A stretch of DNA of 14,302 nt from a candidate division LCP-89 bacterium. GTDB taxonomy: Bacteria; Electryoneota; B3-LCP. Positions within the stretch are counted from its first letter, which is position 1. Every line of letters begins with the position of its first letter. The position numbers and the translations under genes were made by a program. The stretch spans positions 1 to 14,302 of the forward strand of contig JALGZU010000027.1 in NCBI GenBank assembly GCA_025774735.1, read 5' to 3'. The notes below the pieces were generated by a model. It did not search any database, was not told the origin of the DNA, and worked only from the letters and a program-made list of their open reading frames with translations. Positions 1-6,678 of the stretch are shown here, piece by piece.

Positions 1-396
1 GAAGAGGCTGCGGTGATGGCCTTTGTGCAGTGCATGCGCGACGAAGGCATTGAATTAGAAGGCCCGGTGGTCGACGCGGATGGCAATGTTCAGCCTCCTG
101 AAGTTGTCGAGGGCGTCGAATTAACCCGTGAAGAATGGGCCGCACCTTTTGAAGTCTGCGGCCATCATATCGAAGGCATCTCTTTTGGGAGAGAACGCGA
201 AGATATGAGCGAACGGGTTGACCAGATGGTTGAACTTGCAACCTGTCTGAACGAGAAAGGCTACGATGTAGATGAACCCACTGCCGAGACAATTTACCAG
301 TGGGGAGCCGACTTCCGCGTGGAGTTTGATTGGGACGACCCGGATGCAATGGCAGCCTACGAAGAATGCAGCAGTGCTGGGGTAGAGGGCGAATAA
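1..396 (+). CDS. Small cysteine-rich exported protein, 5'-truncated
   Basis: The reading frame is open from base 1 and ends at TAA 394-396, so the start codon and any signal peptide lie outside the window. The visible 131 residues are acidic and hold two similar halves: 'FVQCMRDEGIEL' followed later by 'VCGHH', and 'LATCLNEKGYDV' followed later by 'YEECSS'. Each half has a Cys, then Gly-[Ile/Tyr] a few residues on, then a second Cys, which suggests two disulfide-linked modules outside the membrane. Short proteins with a 'FVQCMRDNG'-like motif are, as I recall, often encoded beside peptidoglycan-binding efflux adaptors in Actinobacteria and Chloroflexota, frequently as lipoproteins. The stop codon shares its last A with the next ATG, so it is the first visible gene of the export operon. 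Its molecular function is not known to me; a substrate-binding or accessory role is only inferred. Confidence 0.75.
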   Translation, partial: EEAAVMAFVQCMRDEGIELEGPVVDADGNVQPPEVVEGVELTREEWAAPFEVCGHHIEGISFGREREDMSERVDQMVELATCLNEKGYDVDEPTAETIYQWGADFRVEFDWDDPDAMAAYEECSSAGVEGE

Positions 397-2492
397 TGAA
401 GGATAACAACGCTCTTTCAGATAAGATTTCATCCATTGAAAATGACGCGGCACCCTCAAAACCGAAGCGCCGCCCCTGGATCAGTTTCGCCCTGGTTGGG
501 TTTGTTATCATCGCAGTAGTTCTTGCCGCTGTGGTTCTCCTGCTGGAGAATGGTTCTTCGACCGAGGCAGCTGATGCCGATCCGTTGAACTTCGCCGAAG
601 TTGTAATCACCGATCTGATCCAGGAAGAAACCTTCAATGGCACACTCGGTTCCGTCGAAGATGATCCGGTTAAAACGATGCTTGGGGGTACCATCACCGA
701 GATTCCAGAGTCAGGTGACATAATCAATCAAGGTGAAGCCCTATTTGCAGTCGATGATCAACCGGTCGTCCTACTCTACGGTGACCTACCGGCTTATCGG
801 GATATCGCCATCGGGGAGGACACCGTCACGGTATCGAGCCAGACTAATGGAACGATCACGTGGGTGGCCGGACTTGGCACCGTGATCCGACAGGGGGATG
901 TGCTCTACTGGGTGGATGATCAACCCGTAGTTGCTATGTATGGTGATCAGCCTGCCTACCGGGACATCGCCTTTGGTGATGAGTCTGTTAATGAGTCCTT
1001 CACGGTATCGAGCCAACTCAATGGAACGATCACATGGGTGGCCGAGCCCGGCACAACGATCCAGCAGGGGGATGTGCTCTACCGGGTGGATGACCAACCC
1101 GTGGTCGCGTTGTACGGCGATCAGCCCGCCTACCGGGACATCTATGGAGGCTACGAGATCGAGGTCCCCGCTGATGATCCCTACACCGAGGTCATCGAGG
1201 TGGGTGAAGAAGGTAGCGACACCAAGTACGTCGATGTCGTCCTAACCGGATACGATGTACTCCAGCTCGAGGACGCCCTCGTCGCCCTTGGCTATGACCC
1301 TAACGCCACTGTGACCGTTGATGGAGATTTCAATTCCTCCACCAGGCAGATGGTCAGGAATTGGCAAAAGGACGTCGGCGCTGAAGTCGACGGTGTTGTC
1401 GACTTCGGTGAGATAGTGTTCCTACCCGGTCCCGCCCAGGTACTCAACAACCTCGCCGCTCCAGGCGACCCAGCTGGAAGCGGTGTGATGAGCATCATCA
1501 TCGGAAATCCGGCCATCGGTAACGATGTACTTCAACTTCAAGAAGCATTGATCAGCCTGGGTTACGATGCAGATGGCGCCCTCGTGGCTGACGGGATCTT
1601 TACCCCAGAGACCACCCAGGCTGTCCTGGCCTTCCAGGCCGCCGCAGGCCTCGAGATAGACGGTGTCGTCGATTTCGGTGAGATTGTCTTCCTCCCAGGC
1701 CCTACCCAGGTCCTCGGCCACCTCGCTGCTCCGGGCGACCCGGCTGGAGGGGGCGTAATGAGCATTGCCTCGGGTGATCCGGCCTCCGGCATCGACATAC
1801 TTCAGCTCGAGGAAGCCCTGGTCGCCTTGGGTTACGACGCGGATGGCACCCTCGTCGCAGATGGGACCTACACTCCCGAGACTACCCAGGCCGTTCTCGC
1901 TTTCCAGGTGGCTACCGGGTTTGAGCAGGATGGAATCATTGATCTCGGCGAAGTCATCTTCCTCCCTGGTGCAGTGCGCATCACCAATCTACTGGCCACC
2001 AAGGGGAGCAACATTGGCGCAGGAACTGCGGTTCTGGGGATCAGCCTGTCGGAAAAGGTTGTATACATGAACCTCTCCGCCGACGATCAAGGGGTACTGG
2101 CGGTTGGTGGTGCCGTCACCGTTGAGATGCCCGATAACGTGCTAGTTCCGGCTACAGTGGTTTATGTATCGCAAACAGCAACACCGGCACAGAACGATTG
2201 GGATCCAGCCACCTTCGAGGTCCGGATTGAACTCGACGATCCCAGTGTGGCAGCAGGGCTGGACGAAGCCCCGGTCGATGTGATCATCGTTGCGGATTCG
2301 GTCACGGATGTGATGGCGATTCCGGTATCGGCCCTGGTGGCACTGCTTGAAGGCGGTTATGCGGTCGAGGTCGACGTCGGTAGCGGTCAGGTCCAACTCA
2401 TCGCTGTCGAAGTCGGGTTCTTCAGCACAGATAATATGATCGAGATCACCTCCGGAGCGTTGGAGCCCGGCGATCAGGTGGTGGTACCATGA
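396..2492 (+). CDS. Efflux membrane-fusion (adaptor) protein with triplicated peptidoglycan-binding modules
   Basis: A 698-residue adaptor of an ABC efflux pump, linking the inner-membrane permease to the wall or outer layers. Residues 1-28 are cytoplasmic, 29-50 form one membrane anchor, and the rest is extracytoplasmic. Residues 98-249 contain three 40-residue lipoyl-like modules (G-T-I-T ... Q-G ... VDDQPVV ... YGD.PAYRDI). Residues 287-550 contain three copies of a 90-residue unit that joins a PG_binding_1 domain (LQLEEALVALGYD, VDG.F, T..AV..FQ, DG) to a strand segment (FGEIVFLPGP.QVL). Residues 551-698 are HlyD-like barrel and proximal domains ending VVVP. The family usually has one lipoyl and one PG-binding copy, so this member is expanded. 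I chose ATG 396 because it overlaps the upstream stop by one base and directly precedes a normal positively charged N-terminus; an in-frame ATG at 330 would lie deep in the preceding gene. The stop overlaps the ATPase start (ATGA). Confidence 0.88.
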   Translation: MKDNNALSDKISSIENDAAPSKPKRRPWISFALVGFVIIAVVLAAVVLLLENGSSTEAADADPLNFAEVVITDLIQEETFNGTLGSVEDDPVKTMLGGTITEIPESGDIINQGEALFAVDDQPVVLLYGDLPAYRDIAIGEDTVTVSSQTNGTITWVAGLGTVIRQGDVLYWVDDQPVVAMYGDQPAYRDIAFGDESVNESFTVSSQLNGTITWVAEPGTTIQQGDVLYRVDDQPVVALYGDQPAYRDIYGGYEIEVPADDPYTEVIEVGEEGSDTKYVDVVLTGYDVLQLEDALVALGYDPNATVTVDGDFNSSTRQMVRNWQKDVGAEVDGVVDFGEIVFLPGPAQVLNNLAAPGDPAGSGVMSIIIGNPAIGNDVLQLQEALISLGYDADGALVADGIFTPETTQAVLAFQAAAGLEIDGVVDFGEIVFLPGPTQVLGHLAAPGDPAGGGVMSIASGDPASGIDILQLEEALVALGYDADGTLVADGTYTPETTQAVLAFQVATGFEQDGIIDLGEVIFLPGAVRITNLLATKGSNIGAGTAVLGISLSEKVVYMNLSADDQGVLAVGGAVTVEMPDNVLVPATVVYVSQTATPAQNDWDPATFEVRIELDDPSVAAGLDEAPVDVIIVADSVTDVMAIPVSALVALLEGGYAVEVDVGSGQVQLIAVEVGFFSTDNMIEITSGALEPGDQVVVP
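687..1142 (+). repeat. Three lipoyl-like coding repeats of 120 bp
   Basis: Units at 687-806, 849-968 and 1023-1142 each encode 40 residues of the form G-T-I-T ... V-D-D-Q-P-V-V ... P-A-Y-R-D-I. Units two and three are near-identical at DNA level: CACGGTATCGAGCCA occurs at 827-841 and again at 1001-1015, and CAGGGGGATGTGCTCTAC at 891-908 and again at 1065-1082, both with a 174-bp offset. Unit one is more diverged and lies 162 bp before unit two. The pattern indicates a recent in-frame duplication of the second or third unit after an older one. Confidence 0.85.
1254..2063 (+). repeat. Three tandem 270-bp coding units (PG_binding_1 plus barrel strand)
   Basis: Units start at 1254, 1524 and 1794, an exact 270-bp (90-codon) period. 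Each encodes LQLE.AL..LGYD, a D-G-x-[FY] turn, an alpha-helical T..AV..FQ-like segment, and then DG-[VI]-[VI]-D-[FL]-GE-[IV]-[VI]-FLPG. Units one and two share the tail LAAPGDPAGxGVMSI; the third tail has diverged into the join with the HlyD core (GSNIGAGTAVLGI). Unit one lacks the T-P-E-T-T-Q helix wording of units two and three. Confidence 0.88.
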
Positions 2493-3238
2493 CTGGTATG
2501 GGTGCGGTGAGCGAGTCTATCTCCTCAACGACTGTTATCGAGGTGGTGAATGTCCACAAAACGTATCCCACAACACCGCCGGTGCATGCCCTACGGGGGG
2601 TCAGTTTCGCTGTAAAGAAAGGGGAACTGGTCTCAGTGGTAGGACCCTCCGGATCTGGCAAATCGACGCTGCTCCATCTGATGGGGACGCTCGACCGTCC
2701 CACCAGCGGCGATATCGTCGTTGCCGGGCATCGGGTGTCGGAGTTGTCAGACCGAGATCTGTCGTCGTTGCGGGCTCACAACATCGGCTTCGTGTTCCAG
2801 CAGTTCCATCTGCTGATCAATCTGACCACACTCGACAACGTTGCCGAAGGTCTGCTCTACACCGGGCGCCCGCTGCGGGAACGGCGTGAACTCGCTGAGA
2901 TCGCCCTGCGCCGGGTCGGGATGGGGCACCGCCTCGACCAAGTATCCGCCAAGCTCTCCGGTGGTGAAATGCAAAGGGTTGCCACCGCCAGGGCCTTTGT
3001 CGGGAATCCGTCGATCGTCCTTGCGGATGAACCCACCGGCAACCTGGACACTAAGAGCAGCGACGCCATTGTAGAATTGATCGAGGAGCTCCACGCCACC
3101 GGGGCCACGATCGTCGTGATCACCCACAATCGCGATATCGCCGAGAGTTTCCCCCGCATCGTTGGGTTGCGGGACGGCCAGATTGAATACGACACAGGCT
3201 TTGCGGAAAACAGTAAAGCTAGGCAGGAGATGGCGTGA
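2489..3238 (+). CDS. ABC transporter ATP-binding protein, MacB/LolD-type
   Basis: A 249-residue cytoplasmic ATPase that powers the partner permease. Visible motifs in order: Walker A GPSGSGKST (residues 52-60), Q-loop at FVFQQ (Q104/Q105), signature LSGGEMQR (156-163), Walker B IVLADEP with catalytic Glu181, the D-loop NLD, and H-loop His213 in ITHN. Length and motif spacing are normal for the LolD/MacB ATPase group, which works with FtsX-type permeases to move substrates through an adaptor rather than simply across the membrane. The ATG at 2489 overlaps the previous stop as ATGA; a second ATG at 2498 is a possible alternative, since the first ten residues are not conserved. The 3' end overlaps the permease start. 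No key residue is missing. The substrate (drug, peptide or lipid) cannot be read from the sequence. Confidence 0.93.
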   Translation: MTGMGAVSESISSTTVIEVVNVHKTYPTTPPVHALRGVSFAVKKGELVSVVGPSGSGKSTLLHLMGTLDRPTSGDIVVAGHRVSELSDRDLSSLRAHNIGFVFQQFHLLINLTTLDNVAEGLLYTGRPLRERRELAEIALRRVGMGHRLDQVSAKLSGGEMQRVATARAFVGNPSIVLADEPTGNLDTKSSDAIVELIEELHATGATIVVITHNRDIAESFPRIVGLRDGQIEYDTGFAENSKARQEMA

Positions 3239-4437
3239 TGGCCTCGACTCTGCAACGCAGCAAACTTCATTTCACCGACCTGGTACGTGCGGCCACTATC
3301 GGGATCCGGACCCGCAAACAGCGCGCTGCGCTGTCGGCTCTGGGGATCATGATCGGCATTGCGGCGATGGTCGCGGTGCTAGGACTTTCCCAGTCGTCCA
3401 AGTCGGAACTGTTGGCCCAACTCGAGCGGCTTGGTACCAACCTGCTCACCGTGCAGCCCGACCCAGGGCTCGGACGCGGCACCGGAACCCTACCCGATGC
3501 AGCGACCGGCATGATCGCTCGCATTGGTCCGATTGAGAAAACAAGCATGCTCAGCGCGGTTAACGCCAGCGTATACAGAAACGATCTCATCCCCACAGGT
3601 AAAACCGGAGGCATTTCGGTCCAGGCTGTCGATCAGGGTTTACTCGACGTGCTTGGCGGGTCCGTGGCTGACGGCGTGTGGTTTGATGATGCCAAGGCCG
3701 CCTACCCGAATGTTGTGTTGGGGTCGGTGGCAGCCGAACGACTAGGTGTGCGCCGGGTCAGCGGGGTCCAGCAGGTCTGGCTGGGTGATCGCTGGTTCAC
3801 CGTCATCGGCATCCTCAATCTCTTCGAGCTGGCTCCTGACCTTGACCGTTCTGTCTTCATCGGCCACAGCGCGGCCGAGACATTTCTCGATCATGAAAAT
3901 CTGCCCAGCCGGGTGTTGGTGCGGGTGGATCCAGCAAAGGTTAACCAGGTGTTGACGGTCCTGGCAGCAACGGCCAATCCGGAATTCCCTGAAGAAGTTT
4001 TGGTGGATAAGCCTACGGATGCCCTGGAAGCGCAGGAAGCGGCCGATGATGCCTTCACCGCACTCTTGCTGGGGTTGGGGGCTGTATCGCTGATTGTGGG
4101 TGGGGTTGGCATCGCTAACATCATGGTGATCTCTGTCATTGAACGCAGGGGCGAAATTGGGCTGCGTCGAGCACTCGGAGCGACCAGACGCCACGTCGCC
4201 AGCCAGTTTCTCGGCGAGGCGCTGCTACTGGGCGCCATGGGAGGTACCGGTGGTGTACTATTGGGTGTCGCGGTTACGGTTGTCTATGCCAACATTAAAG
4301 GCTGGGCGACTCTTGTGCCGCCCATCGCCGTGATCGGCGGAATCGCCGCCGCGCTGCTCATCGGCGGCATCGCCGGGCTGTACCCAGCCGTTCGGGCGGC
4401 GCGTCTATCGCCGACGGAGGCGTTAAGAACGACGTAA
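3238..4437 (+). CDS. ABC transporter permease, MacB/FtsX family
   Basis: A 399-residue inner-membrane permease. A first membrane helix lies at about residues 28-50, followed by a large external domain (about 51-270) in the place of MacB_PCD. The FtsX core follows, with helices at about 273-299, 322-350 and 362-383. Between the second and third helices sits the conserved cytoplasmic coupling segment ERRGEIGLRRALGATRRHV, and the C-terminus has the family ending GLYPAVRAARLSPTEALR. The permease would form a dimer with the ATPase encoded just upstream and dock to the repeat-rich adaptor. ATG 3238 overlaps the ATPase stop by one base (TGATG); GTG 3235, one codon earlier and in frame, is a less likely start. 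It is the last gene of the operon; a palindrome-containing gap follows. The substrate is unknown. Confidence 0.92.
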   Translation: MASTLQRSKLHFTDLVRAATIGIRTRKQRAALSALGIMIGIAAMVAVLGLSQSSKSELLAQLERLGTNLLTVQPDPGLGRGTGTLPDAATGMIARIGPIEKTSMLSAVNASVYRNDLIPTGKTGGISVQAVDQGLLDVLGGSVADGVWFDDAKAAYPNVVLGSVAAERLGVRRVSGVQQVWLGDRWFTVIGILNLFELAPDLDRSVFIGHSAAETFLDHENLPSRVLVRVDPAKVNQVLTVLAATANPEFPEEVLVDKPTDALEAQEAADDAFTALLLGLGAVSLIVGGVGIANIMVISVIERRGEIGLRRALGATRRHVASQFLGEALLLGAMGGTGGVLLGVAVTVVYANIKGWATLVPPIAVIGGIAAALLIGGIAGLYPAVRAARLSPTEALRTT

Positions 4438-4483
4438 TAGAGACATATCTCCTGGTAGAGACACCTACCCGGAGAGTCTCTAC
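4438..4483 (+). promoter_or_regulatory. Inverted repeat after the export operon
   Basis: GTAGAGAC at 4455-4462 pairs with GTCTCTAC at 4476-4483 across a 13-base loop. The same word TAGAGACA also occurs as a direct repeat at 4438-4445 and 4456-4463, an 18-bp offset. A competing pairing is possible between TCTCCTGG and CCCGGAGA. No T-run follows, so this is a poor intrinsic terminator; an operator or an mRNA 3'-end structure fits better. Confidence 0.45.
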
Positions 4484-4498
4484 AGAACATCAAAAACT

Positions 4499-4540
4499 GC
4501 CACATTTCCGCCACATTTGCCTGCTATCGTTTAAAATGTG
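4499..4540 (+). promoter_or_regulatory. PhoB/OmpR-type direct-repeat box and promoter of the two-component genes
   Basis: GCCACATTT occurs at 4499-4507 and 4510-4518, an exact 11-bp period, as expected for a tandem dimer of an OmpR/PhoB-family regulator. A third copy of its core appears inverted as AAATGTG at 4534-4540. A -10-like hexamer TAAAAT lies at 4532-4537, 13 bases after the second repeat, while the -35 position has no good match. That arrangement is typical of activator-dependent promoters where the box replaces the -35. The box lies 52 bases upstream of the response-regulator start, so autoregulation is the simplest reading. The binding itself is inferred. Confidence 0.55.
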
Positions 4541-4569
4541 AAAGAGTTAGACCAAGTGGAGAGACGTTG

Positions 4570-5250
4570 ATGATGAGTCGCACCGTCTTAATTATCGAAG
4601 ACGATAAACGGATTGCTGATTGGGTCAAGATTTATTTTGAACGAGCGGGTTTTTCGGTTGAAATTGCCCATGACGGTCAAACTGGGCTTGATCGGGCTCG
4701 CGCCCTCAACCCGGACCTGATCATATTGGATTTGATGCTGCCCGGCATGGATGGGATGGAAGTGTGCCAGATTTTGCGATTGGAATCCGATGTGCCCATC
4801 ATCATGCTAACCGCCAAAGGCAGTCAGCATGACCGGGTCCACGGGTTAGAGCGCGGGGCCGACGACTATATCGTCAAACCCTTTGATCCCGACGAACTGG
4901 TGGCGCGCGCCAAAGCCGTGCTACGCCGATACAGTGGACGGGTGCAGCCCATCTTGACCTGTGGCAACCTGATTTTGGACCAAACTACCCGAAACGTGAG
5001 ATTCGAAGATAGACTGATCGATTTGAGCCAGGCGCAGTTTGCCGTCCTGGCGGCCTTGATGCGTCATACCAACCAGGTACTCACCCGTAATCAGTTGATT
5101 GCCCTGGCTTTCAATAATGATTTTGTAGGCTCCGATCGGGCCATCGACACGCATATCCGCCGTTTGCGTAAGCTCATTCATCAAGCTGATTTTCAACCCA
5201 TTCAAACGGTTTACGGCGCCGGCTATAAATTTGTGTGTGAGGCGGAGTAA
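4570..5250 (+). CDS. Response regulator, OmpR/PhoB family
   Basis: A 226-residue two-domain transcription factor. The receiver domain (about 4-120) has the acidic pair Asp11/Asp12, the phospho-acceptor Asp54 in IILDLMLPGMDG, Thr81 and Lys103 in VKPFDPDEL. The C-terminal winged-helix domain (about 128-224) has the family features LILDQTTRNV, LSQAQFAVL, the recognition region DRAIDTHIRRLRKLI and the end VYGAGYKF. Phosphorylated by the adjacent kinase, it would bind tandem 11-bp repeats, and such a pair lies in its own upstream region. ATG 4570 is chosen because GGAGAGA at 4558-4564 sits 5 bases upstream; ATG 4573 (8 bases from the same site) is equally possible, and TTG 4567 is too close. The stop overlaps the kinase start by one base. 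The neighbouring pump operon suggests a role in sensing drugs or envelope damage, which is inference. Confidence 0.95.
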   Translation: MMSRTVLIIEDDKRIADWVKIYFERAGFSVEIAHDGQTGLDRARALNPDLIILDLMLPGMDGMEVCQILRLESDVPIIMLTAKGSQHDRVHGLERGADDYIVKPFDPDELVARAKAVLRRYSGRVQPILTCGNLILDQTTRNVRFEDRLIDLSQAQFAVLAALMRHTNQVLTRNQLIALAFNNDFVGSDRAIDTHIRRLRKLIHQADFQPIQTVYGAGYKFVCEAE

Positions 5251-6629
5251 TGTCTATCCGTTGGCGAATTCTAGGTGCATTCTTACTGGTTATTCTATTG
5301 ACCGTGCTTATCAGTACTGGATTTGAGTACTGGTCAGGGGTCAAGGAATTGTCCGATTTTTCGACCAAGATCCGAACCGAAGACCTTGCTGTTACCTTGA
5401 GCGAGCAATATACCCGGGATAAAAGCTGGGAGAATATCGACGCAATCCTCACTCGATATGGAATTTTAATCGATTCTGAAAAGATTCGAGCAGCAGACGA
5501 AAAAGGCGTTGATCTCACTGAACGAATCCCCTGGCGCGTTGTCATAAAGGATAATGAGGGAACTGTCCTCGCAGACACTTACGCAGGGTTAGATCAGACA
5601 GAAATCGACTTGCATGTGGAGGGGGAACCCGCCATTATTAAAGATATCGACACGGGGCAAGAAGTTGGTACGGTTACGGTCGGCATCAACCGAGATATTT
5701 TAACAGCCGAATCCCGCAGATTTCTTGCCAGCATCCTTTATCCGAGACTCATTCAGGGATTGATCACAGCCGCTATCGCGATGCTGTTAGGAGTCTGGTT
5801 GTCCCGCCGCATCACTGCCCCGGTCATTGCGCTTACCGAGGCGACGCAAGCTATTGCTCAAAGTGGTGACACCCAGCTTTTGCCCGTAACCTCTTCTGAC
5901 GAGTTGGGACAAATGAGTGCCTCGTTCAACCAAATGATGACCACCCTGCAAACCCAACGCGATCTGCGCAAACGGCTGATCGATGATGTGGCTCATGAAC
6001 TCAATACCCCCTTGAGTGTCATCCGCCTGGAAGCCAAAGGCTTGCGCGACGAAATAAAGTCACCTACAGATGCGGCCGATCAGATCATCGGCGAAATCGA
6101 TACGCTCAGCAATTTGGTCTACGATTTGGACTGGCTGGCAGAAACGGATTCTGGTGCACTGCGGTTCAAGATGGCATCCCATTCCATTGGCCAATTGCTG
6201 ACGACGGAAGTAGAACGCTGGCAGTTAAAGGCGCAAGCGGCTGACGTTGAATTGGTGCTACAGCCCCTACCCTCTGATTTACCACCTATCCATATGGATG
6301 CAATGCGTATGAATCAGGCGCTGGACAATCTCATCGAAAATGCTTTGCAGCACTCACCATCAGGCGGTCGGGTGACGGTTCAGTGCAGGGTAGAGGCTGG
6401 ATGGGTGGAAACGTCGGTTTGTGACACAGGCAGTGGTATCCCAACCGAGGATTTACCCTTTGTGTTTGAGCGATTTTATCGCACTGACCCATCGCGCCAA
6501 CAGGGGAAAGGTGGGCGGGGGCTTGGCCTGTCCATCGTCAAACAAATTGTGGCAGCGCATCAAGGGCAGGTGTGGGCTGAGAGTGAACTAGGCAAAGGAA
6601 GTTGCTTTTATTTTCGTTTGCCGGTTTAG
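5250..6629 (+). CDS. Sensor histidine kinase, HAMP-HisKA-HATPase type
   Basis: A 459-residue membrane sensor. Residues 7-24 form the first membrane helix and about 164-184 the second, enclosing an external sensing region of about 135 residues with no motif I recognise. A HAMP linker follows (about 185-237, with the P190 region ITAPVIALTEATQAIA). The H-box is DDVAHELNTPLSVIRLEAKG with phospho-accepting His249. The ATPase domain has the N-box NLIENALQHS (360-369), G1 box DTGSGI (392-397), F-box FVFERFYR (404-411) and G2 box GRGLGLS (422-428), and ends in the usual YFRLPV. All catalytic boxes are intact. ATG 5250 overlaps the regulator stop by one base, so the pair is co-translated. The overall layout is that of BaeS-like kinases, many of which respond to envelope stress or toxic compounds; the real signal is unknown. 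Confidence 0.95.
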   Translation: MSIRWRILGAFLLVILLTVLISTGFEYWSGVKELSDFSTKIRTEDLAVTLSEQYTRDKSWENIDAILTRYGILIDSEKIRAADEKGVDLTERIPWRVVIKDNEGTVLADTYAGLDQTEIDLHVEGEPAIIKDIDTGQEVGTVTVGINRDILTAESRRFLASILYPRLIQGLITAAIAMLLGVWLSRRITAPVIALTEATQAIAQSGDTQLLPVTSSDELGQMSASFNQMMTTLQTQRDLRKRLIDDVAHELNTPLSVIRLEAKGLRDEIKSPTDAADQIIGEIDTLSNLVYDLDWLAETDSGALRFKMASHSIGQLLTTEVERWQLKAQAADVELVLQPLPSDLPPIHMDAMRMNQALDNLIENALQHSPSGGRVTVQCRVEAGWVETSVCDTGSGIPTEDLPFVFERFYRTDPSRQQGKGGRGLGLSIVKQIVAAHQGQVWAESELGKGSCFYFRLPV

Positions 6630-6678
6630 GGGTGTGGGAGAGGTGCATACACCGGGTTGCCTGTTTTAAGTTGTATGA

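Noticed and set aside
330..395. Earlier in-frame ATG for the adaptor gene, adding 22 residues
   Set aside because: It would overlap the preceding gene by 67 bases; the added residues are unlike a membrane-protein N-terminus, and ATG 396 overlaps the upstream stop in the normal operon manner.
931..1245. Open frames of about 100 codons on both strands inside the adaptor gene
   Set aside because: They are by-products of the repetitive, GC-rich coding sequence; their translations are low in complexity and match no family, while the main frame has clear domains.
2747..3127. 126-codon minus-strand frame inside the ATPase gene
   Set aside because: It lies wholly antisense to a gene with every ABC motif intact, and has no recognisable product.
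6630..6678. Terminator between the convergent kinase and GNAT genes
   Set aside because: Only a 4-5 bp stem (GGTGT/ACACC) with no adjacent T-run on either strand; too weak to call.
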